DNA of 43,495 bases from Candidatus Nanopelagicales bacterium (GTDB lineage Bacteria; Actinomycetota; Actinomycetes; S36-B12): contig JAQTXL010000005.1 in assembly GCA_028688835.1 (NCBI GenBank), positions 1 through 43,495 of the forward strand, written 5' to 3'. How positions within the stretch are numbered: position 1 is the first letter of the stretch; every line of letters starts with the position of its first letter. Below, in pieces: positions 28,070-41,585 of this stretch. The notes beneath the pieces were generated by a model that made no database searches, had not been told where the DNA came from, and saw only the letters and a list, made by a program, of their open reading frames with translations. The position numbers and the translations under genes were made by a program.

Positions 28070-28852
28070 CTACAGGCGGACGTCGTCGAGCGCGGTGAGG
28101 ACCCAGGGGCCCTGCTCCGTGATCGCCACCGTGTGCTCCCAGTGGGAGGCCCACCGCCGGTCGCTGGTCACGACCGTCCAGCCATCGACGAGCACCTGCA
28201 CCTCCGGTGAGCCCAGCGTCACCATGGGCTCGATGGCCAGGGCCATGCCCACCTTGAGGAGGGGCCCGCGGCCCGGATCGCCGTAGTTGGGGATCGGCGG
28301 GGCCATGTGCATCGCAGTGCCGATTCCGTGCCCGATGTACTCCTCGATGATCCCGAAGTCGCTCTGCGTGCGCACGCACTGCTCGACGGCGTGGCCGATG
28401 TCGGACAGGCGGCTGCCCTCGCGCACCTGGGCGAGACCGGCCCACAGCGAGGCCTCGGTCACCCGTGAGAGCTCGACGACCTCGGGTGCCGCCTGGCCCA
28501 CGAGCACGCTGATGGCCGCGTCGCCGTGCCAGCCGTCGACGATGGCGCCGCAGTCGATGGAGATGATGTCGCCGTCGAGGAGCGCACGCGGGCCGGGGAT
28601 GCCGTGCACGACCTCCTCGTTGATCGAGGAGCAGATGGCAGCCGGGTAGCCGTGGTAGCCCAGGAACGACGGTGTCGCACCTGCATCACGGATGACCTGG
28701 TGCGCGATCTCATCGAGCTGCGCAGTCGTCACGCCGGGCCGCACCGCCTGCTCGACGGCCTGCAGGGCGTGCGCAACCACGAGGCCTGCCTGCCGCATGA
28801 CGGCGAGCTGGTCAGGTGACTTGATCTGGATGGAGTCCTTCTTGCGGAACAT
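28070..28852 (-). CDS. map: Type I methionine aminopeptidase
   Basis: SINEEVVHGIPGPRALLDGDIISIDCGAIVDGWHGDAA; GIGTAMHMAPPIPNYG. Confidence 0.95.
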   Translation of the reverse strand: MFRKKDSIQIKSPDQLAVMRQAGLVVAHALQAVEQAVRPGVTTAQLDEIAHQVIRDAGATPSFLGYHGYPAAICSSINEEVVHGIPGPRALLDGDIISIDCGAIVDGWHGDAAISVLVGQAAPEVVELSRVTEASLWAGLAQVREGSRLSDIGHAVEQCVRTQSDFGIIEEYIGHGIGTAMHMAPPIPNYGDPGRGPLLKVGMALAIEPMVTLGSPEVQVLVDGWTVVTSDRRWASHWEHTVAITEQGPWVLTALDDVRL

Positions 28853-28858
28853 CGCGAG

Positions 28859-29422
28859 CTAGGCGCCGAGCGCTGCGAGCAGTCGCGCGGTGACGTCGTC
28901 GACAGCACCCATGCCGTCGACCTGCACCAGGAGCCCGCGCTCCGCGTAGACCGCCGTGAGGGGCGCCGTCTGCTCGGCGTAGACCTCGAGGCGACGCCGG
29001 ATGACGTCCTCGGTGTCATCGGCCCGACCCTGCTCCTGGGCGCGCTTCACGAGTCTCACGACGACCTCGTCGATGTCGACCGTGAGCTCGACCGCGCGGT
29101 CGATCGTCGACCCGGAGGCTGTGAGCATGGAGTCGAGCTCGCCGACCTGCTCGAGGGTGCGGGGGTAGCCGTCGAGCAGGAAGCCCGGGGCGCAGTCGTC
29201 ATGCGTCAGGCGATCGCGCACCATGGCGTTCGTGACATCGTCGGGGACGTACTCGCCCGCGTCCATGAAGCGCTTGGCCTCGACGCCCAGGGGCGTGCCC
29301 TGCGACACGTTGGCGCGGAAGATGTCGCCGGTGGAGATGTGCGGGATGCCCAGCCGCTCGGCGACGACCACGGCCTGGGTGCCCTTGCCCGCTCCCGGCG
29401 GACCCATGAGTACTACACGCAT
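28859..29422 (-). CDS. adk: Adenylate kinase
   Basis: MRVVLMGPPGAGKGTQAVVVAERLGIPHISTGDIFRA; GFLLDGYPRT. Confidence 0.97.
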   Translation of the reverse strand: MRVVLMGPPGAGKGTQAVVVAERLGIPHISTGDIFRANVSQGTPLGVEAKRFMDAGEYVPDDVTNAMVRDRLTHDDCAPGFLLDGYPRTLEQVGELDSMLTASGSTIDRAVELTVDIDEVVVRLVKRAQEQGRADDTEDVIRRRLEVYAEQTAPLTAVYAERGLLVQVDGMGAVDDVTARLLAALGA

Positions 29423-29432
29423 GTCATAACCC

Positions 29433-30731
29433 CTAGCGGAGGAATCCCTCGTAGTTGCGCTGCTGCAGCTGCGACTCGATCTGCTTCACGGTGTCAAGGC
29501 CCACGCCCACCATGATGAGCAGGCTCGTGCCGCCGAAGATGAACTGGCCCGACACCCCGAGGAACCCGAAGGCGAAGACTGGCAGCACGGCGATGATGCC
29601 CAGGTAGAGCGAACCGGGCGCAGTCAGGCGGGTCAGCACGTAGTTCAGGTAGTCGGCAGTCGGCTTGCCAGCGCGGATGCCGGGGATGAAGCCGCCGTAC
29701 TTCTTCATGTCGTCGGCGACCTCAACGGGGTTGAAGGTGATCGAGACGTAGAAGTAGCAGAAGAAGATGATGAGCAGGAAGTAGGTCATCAGGTACCAGG
29801 TGCCTGAGCCCGTGCCGAAGTTCGACTGCACCCAGATGGCCCAGTCGGCCTGGCTCCCGGTGAGCTGGATGAACAGGGTCGGGATGAACATCAGCGACGA
29901 GGCGAAGATCACCGGGATGACACCGGCCATGTTCACCTTGAGCGGGATGTAGGTCGAGGTGCCGCCGTACATGCGGCGGCCGACCATGCGCTTGGCGTAC
30001 TGCACGGGGATGCGCCGCTGCGCCTGCTCGACGAAGACCACGAGCGCCATGACCACGATGCCGATGAGGATCGTGATGAGGAAGGTGAAGGGCCCCTTGC
30101 TGCCCCAGACCGACGCGAACTGGGCAGGCACCGTGGCGATGATGGAGGTGAAGATCAGCAGCGACATGCCATTGCCGACGCCGCGCTCGGTGATGAGCTC
30201 GCCGAACCACATGATCACGGCGGTGCCGGCGGTCATCGCCAGCACCATCACGAGGATGATCCAGGTGCCCTGGTTCGGGATGATCTGCTCGTTGCAGCCG
30301 CTGAACAGGGCGCCGGGCGTGCGCGCCAGGGACAGGATCGCGGTGGACTGCAGGATCGCCAGCGCGATCGTGAGGTAGCGCGTGTACTGGGTGATCTTGG
30401 CCTGGCCGGACTGCCCGTCCTTCTTGAGCGCCTCCAGGCGAGGGATCACGACCGTCATCAGCTGCAGGATGATGCTCGCAGTGATGTACGGCATGATGCC
30501 GAGCGCGAAGACGGACAGCTGCAGGAGCGCGCCGCCGCTGAACAGGTTGATGAGGGCATAGATGGAATTGCCCTGCACGACATCGATACACCGCTGGACA
30601 GCCGAATAGTCCACGCCTGGGGTCGGCACGACCGACCCGAGGCGGAACAGCGCGAGGAGACCCAGGGTGAACAGGATCTTCTTGCGGAGGTCCGGTGTAC
30701 GCAGGGCAGCCCCGAACGCACTGATGTGCAC
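29433..30731 (-). CDS. secY: Preprotein translocase subunit SecY
   Basis: RKKILFTLGLLALFRLGSVVPTPGVDY, multi-pass; between rplO and adk. Confidence 0.97.
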   Translation of the reverse strand: MHISAFGAALRTPDLRKKILFTLGLLALFRLGSVVPTPGVDYSAVQRCIDVVQGNSIYALINLFSGGALLQLSVFALGIMPYITASIILQLMTVVIPRLEALKKDGQSGQAKITQYTRYLTIALAILQSTAILSLARTPGALFSGCNEQIIPNQGTWIILVMVLAMTAGTAVIMWFGELITERGVGNGMSLLIFTSIIATVPAQFASVWGSKGPFTFLITILIGIVVMALVVFVEQAQRRIPVQYAKRMVGRRMYGGTSTYIPLKVNMAGVIPVIFASSLMFIPTLFIQLTGSQADWAIWVQSNFGTGSGTWYLMTYFLLIIFFCYFYVSITFNPVEVADDMKKYGGFIPGIRAGKPTADYLNYVLTRLTAPGSLYLGIIAVLPVFAFGFLGVSGQFIFGGTSLLIMVGVGLDTVKQIESQLQQRNYEGFLR

Positions 30732-30743
30732 TGTGCCTCCTGC

Positions 30744-31184
30744 TTAGCTTTCGGTAACGGTCCCACCTGCGGCGACGATCTTGTCGCGCGCAACTGATGA
30801 ACAGGCATCCACAGTGATCGTGATGGCCACTGAGATGTCGCCCTGTCCGAGAACCTTAACAAGGTGACCCTTGCGGACCGCACCCTTGGCGACGAGATCG
30901 TCGACCGTGACTGCGCCGCCCTCAGGGAAGAGCTTCTCCAGCATCGCGACGTTTACGACCTGGAACTCCACCTTGTTGGGGTTCTTGAACCCCTTGAGCT
31001 TGGGCAGGCGCATGTGCAGCGGCATCTGGCCGCCCTCGAACCGGGCCGGAACCTGGTAGCGCGCCTTGGTGCCCTTGGTGCCGCGGCCTGCGGTCTTGCC
31101 CTTCGAGGCCTCGCCGCGACCCTTGCGGGTGCGTTCGGTCTTGGCGCCGGGTGCTGGGCGCAGATGATGGACCTTGAGCGCCAT
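30744..31184 (-). CDS. rplO: 50S ribosomal protein L15
   Basis: [42 protein letters not shown]. Confidence 0.97.
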   Translation of the reverse strand: MALKVHHLRPAPGAKTERTRKGRGEASKGKTAGRGTKGTKARYQVPARFEGGQMPLHMRLPKLKGFKNPNKVEFQVVNVAMLEKLFPEGGAVTVDDLVAKGAVRKGHLVKVLGQGDISVAITITVDACSSVARDKIVAAGGTVTES

Positions 31185-31186
31185 GG

Positions 31187-31369
31187 CTACTCGACCTCCT
31201 CAACGACAACGAGATGCTGCACGGTGTTGACCATGCCGCGGATTTCGGGGCGGTCCTCCTTGACCACCGAGTCGTTGATCCGCTTCAGGCCGAGCGAGCG
31301 CAGCGTGTTGCGCTGGCCGGCCGTGCCGCCGATCTCCGACTTCTTCTGCGTGACCTTCAAGCGTGCCAT
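31187..31369 (-). CDS. rpmD: 50S ribosomal protein L30
   Basis: [54 protein letters not shown]. Confidence 0.97.
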   Translation of the reverse strand: MARLKVTQKKSEIGGTAGQRNTLRSLGLKRINDSVVKEDRPEIRGMVNTVQHLVVVEEVE

Positions 31370-31962
31370 TACGCACCCATTCCTGCGGCACGCGCACGCA
31401 GCAAGCGAGCAGGTGCCACGTCTTCAAGCGGCAGTCCGCGACGCGCAGCAACGGCCTCCGGGGACTCGAGCCCCTTGAGCGCTGCGATCGTGGCATGAAC
31501 GATGTTGATGGCGTTGTCCGATCCCATCGACTTGCTCAGGATGTCGTGCACGCCTGCGCACTCCAGCACGGCACGCACCGGGCCACCGGCGATGACGCCG
31601 GTACCGGGGGCAGCCGGGCGCAGCATGACCACGCCTGCAGCAGCCTCACCAGTGATGGGGTGAGGAATCGTGCCCTGGATGCGCGGGACCTTGAAGAAGT
31701 GCTTCTTGGCCTCCTCGACACCCTTGGCGATCGCAGCCGGGACTTCCTTCGCCTTGCCGTAGCCCACGCCCACCATGCCGTCGCCGTCGCCGACGACCAC
31801 AAGTGCGGTGAAGCTGAAGCGACGACCACCCTTGACGACCTTGGCGACGCGATTGATGGCGACCACACGCTCGACGAATGCGGACTTCTCCTCGCGAGGA
31901 GAACGCTCCTTGCGATCCTTGCGCTCGCCTGCGCCGCTTCCGCGACGTTCGCTAGCTGCCAT
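31369..31962 (-). CDS. rpsE: 30S ribosomal protein S5
   Basis: [49 protein letters not shown]. Confidence 0.97.
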   Translation of the reverse strand: MAASERRGSGAGERKDRKERSPREEKSAFVERVVAINRVAKVVKGGRRFSFTALVVVGDGDGMVGVGYGKAKEVPAAIAKGVEEAKKHFFKVPRIQGTIPHPITGEAAAGVVMLRPAAPGTGVIAGGPVRAVLECAGVHDILSKSMGSDNAINIVHATIAALKGLESPEAVAARRGLPLEDVAPARLLRARAAGMGA

Positions 31963-31995
31963 GGTTTTCCTCTTCCCTACTTGTCCGAATACGTC

Positions 31996-32379
31996 TTAGA
32001 AGTCCAGGCCACCCTCGCGGGCGCCCTCAGCGAGAGCGGCCACACGACCGTGGTACTTGTTGCCGCCGCGGTCGAACACGACCGCTTCGACTCCGGCCTT
32101 CTTGGCGCGATCGGCGACCAGCTGGCCCACCTTGCGTGCCTTGGCAGTCTTGTCCTCGGAGGCTCCCCGAAGGTCGGCCTCCATGGTCGAGGCCGACGCG
32201 AGCGTCTGGCCGATGGTGTCGTCGACGATCTGCGCCACCATGTGGCGGGCAGAGCGGGTGACGACCAGCCGTGGCCGCGCCGAGGTCCCGGAGACCTTCT
32301 TGCGCACACGGATGTGGCGACGCTTGCGGCCGACAACGTTCTTGTTGCCCGACCCGAGCTTGATGCCGTAGGAGCTCAC
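31996..32379 (-). CDS. rplR: 50S ribosomal protein L18
   Basis: [37 protein letters not shown]. Confidence 0.96.
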   Translation of the reverse strand: MSSYGIKLGSGNKNVVGRKRRHIRVRKKVSGTSARPRLVVTRSARHMVAQIVDDTIGQTLASASTMEADLRGASEDKTAKARKVGQLVADRAKKAGVEAVVFDRGGNKYHGRVAALAEGAREGGLDF

Positions 32380-32915
32380 TTCTTACCAGCCTTTCCAGCC
32401 TTGCGGCGGATGACTTCACCCTCGTAGCGCACGCCCTTGCCCTTGTACGGCTCCGGCGGACGGATCTTGCGGATGTTGGCGGCGACCTCGCCGACCTGCT
32501 GCTTGTCGATGCCCTGGATCCTGAGCTTCACGGGGCTCTCGACCTGGAAGGAGATGCCTGCAGGTGCAGGCACGAGCACGGGATGGCTGAAGCCGAGCTG
32601 GAACTCCAGGTCCGTGCCCTTGGCCGCGACGCGGTAGCCGGTGCCGACGAGCTCGAGCGACTTCTCGAACCCGGTCGTCACACCGATCACCATGTTGGCG
32701 ATCAGGGTGCGCGACAGGCCGTGCAGTGCGCGTGAGCGTCGCTCGTCATTGGGCCGCGTCACCGAGAGGACGCCGTCCTCCTGGGACACGGCGATGGGCT
32801 CGGCGACCGTCAGGCTGAGATTGCCCTTGGGGCCGGTGACCGTGACGAGCTGTCCGTCGATCTGCACCGTGACGCCCGCAGGCAGCGCGATGGGGAGACG
32901 TCCAATACGTGACAT
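32376..32915 (-). CDS. rplF: 50S ribosomal protein L6
   Basis: [33 protein letters not shown]; start chosen inside the longer ORF. Confidence 0.97.
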   Translation of the reverse strand: MSRIGRLPIALPAGVTVQIDGQLVTVTGPKGNLSLTVAEPIAVSQEDGVLSVTRPNDERRSRALHGLSRTLIANMVIGVTTGFEKSLELVGTGYRVAAKGTDLEFQLGFSHPVLVPAPAGISFQVESPVKLRIQGIDKQQVGEVAANIRKIRPPEPYKGKGVRYEGEVIRRKAGKAGKK

Positions 32916-32925
32916 CAGATACTCC

Positions 32926-33324
32926 CTACCAGACGTAGGCGAGGACTTCCCCACCTACGCCCTTCTTCTGGGCCTGGCGGTCAGTGAGCAGACCGCTGGA
33001 CGTGGACAGGATGGCGATGCCGAGGCCGCCGAGCACGCGCGGCAGCGCGGTGTTCTTCGCGTAGACGCGAAGGCCGGGCTTGGACACGCGGCGCAGGCCG
33101 GCGATCGAGCGCTCGCGGCTCGGGCCGTACTTGAGCTCGAGCGTGAGCGTGCGGCCCACGGCGTCCTCGGTCTCGCTGAAGCCGGCGATGTAGCCCTCAC
33201 GCTTGAGGATCTCGGCGATGTGCACCTTGATCTTGCTGTGAGGCATCGACACGGTGTCGTGATAGGCAGAGTTCGCGTTGCGCAAGCGCGCAAGCATGTC
33301 TGCGATCGGGTCAGTCATTGTCAT
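32926..33324 (-). CDS. rpsH: 30S ribosomal protein S8
   Basis: [33 protein letters not shown]. Confidence 0.97.
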   Translation of the reverse strand: MTMTDPIADMLARLRNANSAYHDTVSMPHSKIKVHIAEILKREGYIAGFSETEDAVGRTLTLELKYGPSRERSIAGLRRVSKPGLRVYAKNTALPRVLGGLGIAILSTSSGLLTDRQAQKKGVGGEVLAYVW

Positions 33325-33382
33325 GTTGTTGGCCTGAGGCCTTCCTCGCTGTGGTTTCCGTCAGGACCTTCAGCGTCGTGGT

Positions 33383-33568
33383 TTACCAGCTGCTCTTGGT
33401 CACGCCGGGCAGTTCGCCCGCGTGTGCCATCTCACGGAGACAAATCCGGCACAGGCCGAACTTGCGGTAGACAGAGTGCGGACGACCGCACTTGTTGCAG
33501 CGTGTGTACGCGCGAACCTTGAACTTCGGCGTCTTCTGCTGCTTCTGGATGAGTGCTTTCTTCGCCAT
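33383..33568 (-). CDS. rpsN: 30S ribosomal protein S14 type Z (zinc-binding)
   Basis: 61 aa, [41 protein letters not shown] with CxxC..CxxC. Confidence 0.97.
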   Translation of the reverse strand: MAKKALIQKQQKTPKFKVRAYTRCNKCGRPHSVYRKFGLCRICLREMAHAGELPGVTKSSW

Positions 33569-33571
33569 GGC

Positions 33572-34138
33572 TCAGGCCTCCTTGAAGGGGAATCCGAGAA
33601 GGCGAAGCAGGGCGCGGCCTTCATCATCGTTGGTCGCCGTGGTCACGACGGTGATGTCCATGCCACGCGTGCGATCGATCTTGTCCTGGTCGATCTCATG
33701 GAACATCGACTGCTCCACGAGGCCGAAGGTGTAGTTGCCGCGTCCGTCGAACTGCTTGGGCGAGAGCCCGCGGAAGTCACGGATGCGCGGCAGCGCGATC
33801 GACAGCAGGCGGTCGAGGAACTCCCACATGCGATCACCGCGGAGGGTGACGTGCACGCCGATGGGCTGGCCCTCGCGCAGCTTGAACTGGGCGATCGACT
33901 TGCGCGCCTTGGTGATCTGCGGCTTCTGGCCGGTGATCTCCGTGATGTCGCGGATCGCGCCCTCGATGAGCTTGGAGTCGCGAGCAGCCTCGCCGACACC
34001 CATGTTCACGACGATCTTCGTGAGGCCGGGCACCTGCATGATGTTGGCGAACTCGAACTCGCTCTTGAGCGCAGGGATGATCTCCGCGCGGTACCGCGCC
34101 TTGAGGCGCGGCTGAGCGTTGGTGGTTGCAGTACTCAT
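33572..34138 (-). CDS. rplE: 50S ribosomal protein L5
   Basis: [40 protein letters not shown]. Confidence 0.97.
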   Translation of the reverse strand: MSTATTNAQPRLKARYRAEIIPALKSEFEFANIMQVPGLTKIVVNMGVGEAARDSKLIEGAIRDITEITGQKPQITKARKSIAQFKLREGQPIGVHVTLRGDRMWEFLDRLLSIALPRIRDFRGLSPKQFDGRGNYTFGLVEQSMFHEIDQDKIDRTRGMDITVVTTATNDDEGRALLRLLGFPFKEA

Positions 34139-34140
34139 GC

Positions 34141-34503
34141 TCAGATGTCCTTACCTGTGCGACGCGAGATGCGCACGCTGCGCTGTGCTTCGTAGGTCGA
34201 GCCGTCAGGACGACGCTTCTCGACGGTCTCCTTGCGGTAGCCGACGCGAGTCGGGCGACCGTCCTCGGGATCGATGACCATGACGTTCGACGCGTGGATG
34301 GGCGCCTCGACGGTGACGATGCCACCGGTCATTGCGCCACCGGCGGCCTGGCCGACCTTGGTGTGCTTCTTGACGCGGTTGACGCCCTCGACGATCACGC
34401 GGTTGGCATCAGGCAGGACCTCGATGACCTTGCCCTTGACTCCGCGGTCCTTGCCGGAGATGACCTGGACGACGTCGCCCTTGCGGACATGCAGTTGTGT
34501 CAT
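34141..34503 (-). CDS. rplX: 50S ribosomal protein L24
   Basis: [42 protein letters not shown]. Confidence 0.96.
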   Translation of the reverse strand: MTQLHVRKGDVVQVISGKDRGVKGKVIEVLPDANRVIVEGVNRVKKHTKVGQAAGGAMTGGIVTVEAPIHASNVMVIDPEDGRPTRVGYRKETVEKRRPDGSTYEAQRSVRISRRTGKDI

Positions 34504-34505
34504 GG

Positions 34506-34874
34506 CTACAGCACCTCCGGAGCCAGCGAGATGATCTTCATGTACTTCTTGTCGCGCAGCTCGCGTCCGACGGGTCCGAAGATGCGCGTGCCGCGGGGCT
34601 CGCCATCGGCCTTCAGGATCACAGCAGCGTTCTCGTCGAAGCGGATGTACGAGCCATCCGGACGACGGCGCTCCTTCTTGGTGCGCACGATGACCGCCTT
34701 GACGACGTCACCCTTCTTCACGCCGCCGCCGGGGATCGCGTCCTTGACGGTGGCGACGATGACATCGCCGATGCCTGCGTAGCGGCGCCCCGAGCCACCG
34801 AGCACACGAATGCACAAGAGCTCCTTGGCACCCGTGTTGTCAGCGACTCGTAGTCGCGACTCTTGCTGAATCAC
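34506..34874 (-). CDS. rplN: 50S ribosomal protein L14
   Basis: [46 protein letters not shown]. Confidence 0.98.
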   Translation of the reverse strand: MIQQESRLRVADNTGAKELLCIRVLGGSGRRYAGIGDVIVATVKDAIPGGGVKKGDVVKAVIVRTKKERRRPDGSYIRFDENAAVILKADGEPRGTRIFGPVGRELRDKKYMKIISLAPEVL

Positions 34875-34927
34875 TTCATTCTCCTGATCGTCTGCCGGTT
34901 CTCACTGCCGAGCCTGGCGGAACTGAC

Positions 34928-35212
34928 TTACTTGGCCTTTTCGAGGATCTCGACGACGCGCCAGCGCTTGGTGGCTGACAGCGGTCGGGTCTCCATCAGA
35001 AGCACGCGGTCGCCGACGCCGGCGGCGTTGGCCTCATCATGTGCCTTGAGCTTGTTCGTGCGACGCACGACCTTGCCGTAGAGCGGGTGCTTGAAACGGT
35101 CCTCGACCGCAACCACCACTGTCTTGTCCATCTTGTCGCTGACGACCAGGCCCTCACGGGTCTTGCGGTTGCCGCGCTTCTCGTCACTCACACTTGCCTC
35201 TTTCGCACTCAT
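34928..35212 (-). CDS. rpsQ: 30S ribosomal protein S17
   Basis: [45 protein letters not shown]. Confidence 0.97.
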   Translation of the reverse strand: MSAKEASVSDEKRGNRKTREGLVVSDKMDKTVVVAVEDRFKHPLYGKVVRRTNKLKAHDEANAAGVGDRVLLMETRPLSATKRWRVVEILEKAK

Positions 35213-35442
35213 GCCGCACCACCCTGAACCGGGGTGATGCCCAGCTCACGCTCACGCAGGATCGTGTAGATCCGCGCGATGTCCTTGCGGACGGCGCGAA
35301 GTCGACCGTGGTTCTCAAGCTGCCCGGTTGCGCCCTGGAAGCGGAGGTTGAAGAGCTCCTCCTTCGCCTCACGGAGCTTGGCGGTCAGCTCGACGTCGTC
35401 GAGATTCCGCAATTCGCCTGCCTGGGTACCTGCTGCCATCAC
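35209..35442 (-). CDS. rpmC: 50S ribosomal protein L29
   Basis: [51 protein letters not shown]. Confidence 0.97.
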   Translation of the reverse strand: MMAAGTQAGELRNLDDVELTAKLREAKEELFNLRFQGATGQLENHGRLRAVRKDIARIYTILRERELGITPVQGGAA

Positions 35443-35861
35443 TGCTCACCTGCTTCATCGCGCCGCACGATGCGGCACTTCATCGGAAGCTTGTGCATGG
35501 CACGGGTGAGTGCCTCATGCGCAACCTTCGCATCTGGGTAGTTGAGTTCGAACATGACCCGGCCTGGCTTCACGTTGGCCACCCACCACTCGGGCGAGCC
35601 CTTGCCGGAGCCCATGCGGGTCTCAGCAGGCTTCTTGGTGAGCGGGCGGTCCGGGTAGATGTTGATCCAGACCTTGCCACCACGACGGATGTGGCGGGTG
35701 ATGGCGATACGGGCGGACTCGATCTGGCGGTTGGTGACATAGCCATGCTCGAGCGCCTGCAGGCCGTAGGTGCCGAAGGTGACCTCGGTGCCGCCCTTGG
35801 CCACACCACGACGCGTGGGGTGGTGCTGCTTGCGGTGCTTGACGCGGCGGGGAATCAGCAT
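35439..35861 (-). CDS. rplP: 50S ribosomal protein L16
   Basis: [48 protein letters not shown]. Confidence 0.98.
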   Translation of the reverse strand: MLIPRRVKHRKQHHPTRRGVAKGGTEVTFGTYGLQALEHGYVTNRQIESARIAITRHIRRGGKVWINIYPDRPLTKKPAETRMGSGKGSPEWWVANVKPGRVMFELNYPDAKVAHEALTRAMHKLPMKCRIVRRDEAGEQ

Positions 35862-35863
35862 GA

Positions 35864-36691
<828 letters not shown>

Positions 36692-36698
36692 GGCGTGA

Positions 36699-37040
36699 TC
36701 ACCCTTCCTTCTGGTCTGAGACAACCACGGTGATGTGGCTGCTGCGCTTGCGGATCTGGTAGGCCCGACCCTGCGCACGCGGGCGGATGCGCTTCATCGT
36801 GGGACCTTCGTCCACGAATGCCGCGCTCACAACGAGCGAACGGGCGTCCATCGCATGGTTGTTCGTCGCGTTCGCAATCGCGCTCGCCAGCACCTTGCCA
36901 ATGGGCTCACTGGCGGCCTGCGGCGCGAATGCCAACACTGCCTGGGCGTCGCTTGCGTTCATGCCTCGGATGAGGTCAATCACGCGGCGCGCCTTCATGG
37001 GCGTGACGCGGACGTACCGCGCTTGGGCCCTGGCTTCCAT
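36699..37040 (-). CDS. rplV: 50S ribosomal protein L22
   Basis: [38 protein letters not shown]. Confidence 0.97.
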   Translation of the reverse strand: MEARAQARYVRVTPMKARRVIDLIRGMNASDAQAVLAFAPQAASEPIGKVLASAIANATNNHAMDARSLVVSAAFVDEGPTMKRIRPRAQGRAYQIRKRSSHITVVVSDQKEG

Positions 37041-37097
37041 CGCTATCCCCTTGCTTCGTCGTGTCGTTCGTTGGTGGTCTGTGAGCAGCGGCGCTGG

Positions 37098-37379
37098 TTA
37101 GCGGCGCTTGGCCTTGCGGTCGTCCTTGACGTGACCCTTGAAGGTACGCGTGGGAGCGAACTCGCCCAGCTTGTGTCCGACCATGTTCTCGGAGACGAAC
37201 ACCGGAACATGCTTGCGGCCGTCGTGCACGGCGATCGTGTGACCCAGCATGGCCGGGACGATCATCGAGCGGCGCGACCAGGTCTTGATCACGTTCTTGG
37301 ATCCGGACTCGTTCTGAGCGTCGACCTTCTTGATCAGATGGTCGTCGACGAACGGACCCTTCTTGAGGCTACGTGGCAT
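37098..37379 (-). CDS. rpsS: 30S ribosomal protein S19
   Basis: [60 protein letters not shown]. Confidence 0.98.
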   Translation of the reverse strand: MPRSLKKGPFVDDHLIKKVDAQNESGSKNVIKTWSRRSMIVPAMLGHTIAVHDGRKHVPVFVSENMVGHKLGEFAPTRTFKGHVKDDRKAKRR

Positions 37380-37387
37380 GACTTCCC

Positions 37388-38224
37388 TTAGCGCTTCTTG
37401 CCGGTCTTGCGGCGACGGACGATGAACTGGTCACTGGCCTTGTTGGCCTTGCGGGTACGGCCCTCGGGCTTGCCGTTCGGGTTGACCGGGTGACGTCCAC
37501 CTGAGGTCTTGCCCTCACCACCACCGTGCGGGTGGTCAACCGGGTTCATGGCGACACCGCGGACGGTCGGGCGCTTGCCCTTCCAGCGCATGCGGCCGGC
37601 CTTGCCCCAGTTGATGTTCGACTGCTCGGCGTTGCCGACCTCGCCGATGGTCGCGCGCGAGCGCAGGTCGACGTTGCGGATCTCACCGGACGGCATGCGC
37701 AGCTGTGCGAACGGACCGTCCTTGGCCACGAGCTGGACGCTCGTGCCGGCCGAACGGGCGATCTTGGCGCCACCACCGGGCTTGATCTCCACGGCGTGGA
37801 TCACGGTGCCGACGGGGATGTTGCGCAGCGGCAGGTTGTTGCCCGGCTTGATGTCGGCACCGGGGCCGGTCTCGATCGGGTCGCCCTGCTTGAGCTTGTT
37901 CGGGGCCAGGATGTAGCGCTTCTCGCCATCGGCGAAGTGCAGCAGCGCAATGCGAGCCGTGCGGTTGGGGTCGTACTCGATGTGAGCGACCTTGGCCGGC
38001 ACGCCGTCCTTGTCGGCACGACGGAAGTCGATGATCCGGTAGGCGCGCTTGTGGCCGCCACCCTGGTGCCGCGTGGTGATGCGACCGCTGTTGTTGCGGC
38101 CGCCCTTCTTCGGCAGCGGGCGGACGAGCGACTTCTCCGGCTCGGACCGTGTGATCTCGACAAAGTCGGCAACACTCGAGCCACGACGGCCCGGAGTTGT
38201 CGGCTTGTACTTGCGGATTCCCAT
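37388..38224 (-). CDS. rplB: 50S ribosomal protein L2
   Basis: [58 protein letters not shown]. Confidence 0.98.
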   Translation of the reverse strand: MGIRKYKPTTPGRRGSSVADFVEITRSEPEKSLVRPLPKKGGRNNSGRITTRHQGGGHKRAYRIIDFRRADKDGVPAKVAHIEYDPNRTARIALLHFADGEKRYILAPNKLKQGDPIETGPGADIKPGNNLPLRNIPVGTVIHAVEIKPGGGAKIARSAGTSVQLVAKDGPFAQLRMPSGEIRNVDLRSRATIGEVGNAEQSNINWGKAGRMRWKGKRPTVRGVAMNPVDHPHGGGEGKTSGGRHPVNPNGKPEGRTRKANKASDQFIVRRRKTGKKR

Positions 38225-38252
38225 GTCAGTTCCTCTGGTGATCGATGGCCGG

Positions 38253-38552
38253 TCAGGAGACCGGGCCTCCGAAGATGTCGATGCGGTCGCCTGCTGCAAC
38301 AGACACGATGGCGCGCTTGGTGTCAGCGCGCTTGCCGAAGCCTGTCTTGGTGCGAAGGCGCTTGCCCTCACGGTTCATGGTGTTCACTGCGGTGACCTTG
38401 ACCCCGAAGACCTCTTCGACCGCGATCTTGATCTGGGTCTTGTTGGCGTGCGGAGCGACGATGAACGTGTACTTGTTCTCGTCGAGCAGTGCGTAGCTCT
38501 TCTCGGACACCACTGGGGAGATCAGGATGTCGCGCGGATCTGCGATTCTCAT
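38253..38552 (-). CDS. rplW: 50S ribosomal protein L23
   Basis: [49 protein letters not shown]. Confidence 0.97.
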   Translation of the reverse strand: MRIADPRDILISPVVSEKSYALLDENKYTFIVAPHANKTQIKIAVEEVFGVKVTAVNTMNREGKRLRTKTGFGKRADTKRAIVSVAAGDRIDIFGGPVS

Positions 38553-39229
38553 GCTTCTACCTCGTTCTCGGCTGCGACTGCCTTCACGCTCTTGCCCGAC
38601 GGGTTGCCAGCGATGAATGCCTCAAGTGCCGCTTCGGTGAAGAGCACGTTGTCGTTGACCAGCACGTCGTAGGTGTTGAGCTGGTCGACGTAGAGCACGT
38701 GGACCGTGACGACGTTGCGCAGGCTCAGCACGGCGATGTCATCGTCGCGCGTCAGCGCGACCAGGGTGCGGCCCTCGAGGCCCAGCGCGGTCAGGGCGGC
38801 AAGTGCCGCCTTGGTCGACGGCGTGGCACCCGTGACGATCTCGGAGACGACCTGCACGCGACCCTCACGGGCGCGATCGGACAGGGCACCGCGCAGGGCG
38901 GCGGCCTTCATCTTCTTGGGGGTGCGCTGCGAGTAGTCACGCGGGTGCGGGCCATGGGCCACGCCGCCACCTGCATAGTGCGGCGCGCGGATGGAGCCCT
39001 GGCGGGCGCGACCGGTGCCCTTCTGCTTGTAGGGCTTGCGGCCACCGCCGCTGACCTCGCCGCGACGCTTGGTGTCGTGGGTGCCCTGGCGCGCTGCGGC
39101 GAGCTGCGCCACGACGACCTGGTGGATGAGCGGCACGTTGACCTGCACGTCGAAGATCTCGGCGGGGAGGTCGACCTTTCCGGCGGTTGCGCCGGCTGCG
39201 GTGCGAACGTCGACTGCAGTCATCGTCAC
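38549..39229 (-). CDS. rplD: 50S ribosomal protein L4
   Basis: [52 protein letters not shown]. Confidence 0.97.
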   Translation of the reverse strand: MTMTAVDVRTAAGATAGKVDLPAEIFDVQVNVPLIHQVVVAQLAAARQGTHDTKRRGEVSGGGRKPYKQKGTGRARQGSIRAPHYAGGGVAHGPHPRDYSQRTPKKMKAAALRGALSDRAREGRVQVVSEIVTGATPSTKAALAALTALGLEGRTLVALTRDDDIAVLSLRNVVTVHVLYVDQLNTYDVLVNDNVLFTEAALEAFIAGNPSGKSVKAVAAENEVEA

Positions 39230-39870
39230 GCCTCCTTCACAGCGGTACGGACGAACACGAGTGCGCCCTTGGGGCCGGGAACGGCGCCCTTGATGAGCAG
39301 CAGGCCACGATCGGCGTCGACGCCCTGGACGATGAGGTTCAGGGTGGTCTGGCGATCGCCGCCCATGCGGCCGGCCATCTTCATGCCCTTGAACACGCGA
39401 CCGGGGGTCGAGCAGCCGCCGATGGAGCCCGGCGAGCGGTGCTTGCGCTTGACGCCGTGCGAGGCGCGCAGGCCGTGGAAGCCGTGGCGCTTCATGGCAC
39501 CGGCGAAGCCCTTGCCCTTGGTCGTCGCGACGACGTCGATGCGCTGGCCGTCCTCGAAGGTCTCCGCGGTGAGCTCCTGGCCCAGCGTGTACTCCGAGGC
39601 GTCATCGGTGCGGATCTCGACGAGGTGGCGGCGAGGCGTGACGCCTGCCTTCTCGAAGTGGCCCGCAGCCGGCTTGTTGACCTTGCGCGGATCGATCGCG
39701 CCGTAGGCGATCTGGACGGCTGAGTAGCCGTCGTTCTCAGGGGTGCGCACCTGGGTCACAACACAAGGACCGGCCTGCACGACTGTGACGGGAACAACCT
39801 TGTTGTTCTCGTCCCAGACCTGTGTCATGCCGAGCTTGGTGCCCAGTACACCCTTCACATTGGTGCCCAT
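39226..39870 (-). CDS. rplC: 50S ribosomal protein L3
   Basis: [56 protein letters not shown]. Confidence 0.98.
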   Translation of the reverse strand: MGTNVKGVLGTKLGMTQVWDENNKVVPVTVVQAGPCVVTQVRTPENDGYSAVQIAYGAIDPRKVNKPAAGHFEKAGVTPRRHLVEIRTDDASEYTLGQELTAETFEDGQRIDVVATTKGKGFAGAMKRHGFHGLRASHGVKRKHRSPGSIGGCSTPGRVFKGMKMAGRMGGDRQTTLNLIVQGVDADRGLLLIKGAVPGPKGALVFVRTAVKEA

Positions 39871-39884
39871 TGTCGTCGTCGTCC

Positions 39885-40193
39885 CTACAGCTTGATCTCG
39901 ATGTCGACACCGGCCGGGAGGTCGAGTCGCATGAGCGAGTCGACGGTCTTCGGCGTGGGGTCGAGAATGTCAATGAGGCGCTTGTGCGTGCGCATCTCGA
40001 AGTGCTCGCGGCTGTCCTTGTACTTGTGCGGCGAGCGGATCACGCAGTACACGTTCTTCTCCGTGGGCAACGGCACAGGGCCAGCCACCGACGCACCAGT
40101 GCGGATCACCGTCTCGACAATCTTGCGTGCCGATGAATCGATGACCTCGTGGTCATAGGCCTTCAGCCGGATTCGGATCTTTTGTCCCGCCAT
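39885..40193 (-). CDS. rpsJ: 30S ribosomal protein S10
   Basis: [46 protein letters not shown]; start chosen inside the longer ORF. Confidence 0.98.
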   Translation of the reverse strand: MAGQKIRIRLKAYDHEVIDSSARKIVETVIRTGASVAGPVPLPTEKNVYCVIRSPHKYKDSREHFEMRTHKRLIDILDPTPKTVDSLMRLDLPAGVDIEIKL

Positions 40194-40266
40194 GGTGGCT
40201 GGTGTCCTTACTTCTCGTGTGCCAATGCTTCGGTTCGTGCAGGTGGAGCGGGTCGTGCGCAGCGGT

Positions 40267-40294
40267 GGTTGGGGGCGGTTGCCCGCCCCCAACC
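40267..40294 (-). terminator. Stem-loop downstream of tuf
   Basis: 12-bp perfect stem GGTTGGGGGCGG-TTGC-CCGCCCCCAACC, 5 nt past the tuf stop. Confidence 0.75.
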
Positions 40295-40298
40295 GCGA

Positions 40299-41495
<1,197 letters not shown>

Positions 41496-41531
41496 TTGAG
41501 TTCTCCCTTGTCGTGTAGCCGTCCGGCGGTA

Positions 41532-41585
41532 TCGCGGATCGGGTTGGTGTTCCTGTGGATATGTGTTCGGTTATGTGATCCGCGA
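41532..41585 (-). promoter_or_regulatory. Inverted repeat spanning the fusA-tuf intergenic region
   Basis: TCGCGGATC (41532-41540)/GATCCGCGA (41577-41585), 36-nt loop, abutting the fusA stop codon. Confidence 0.45.
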
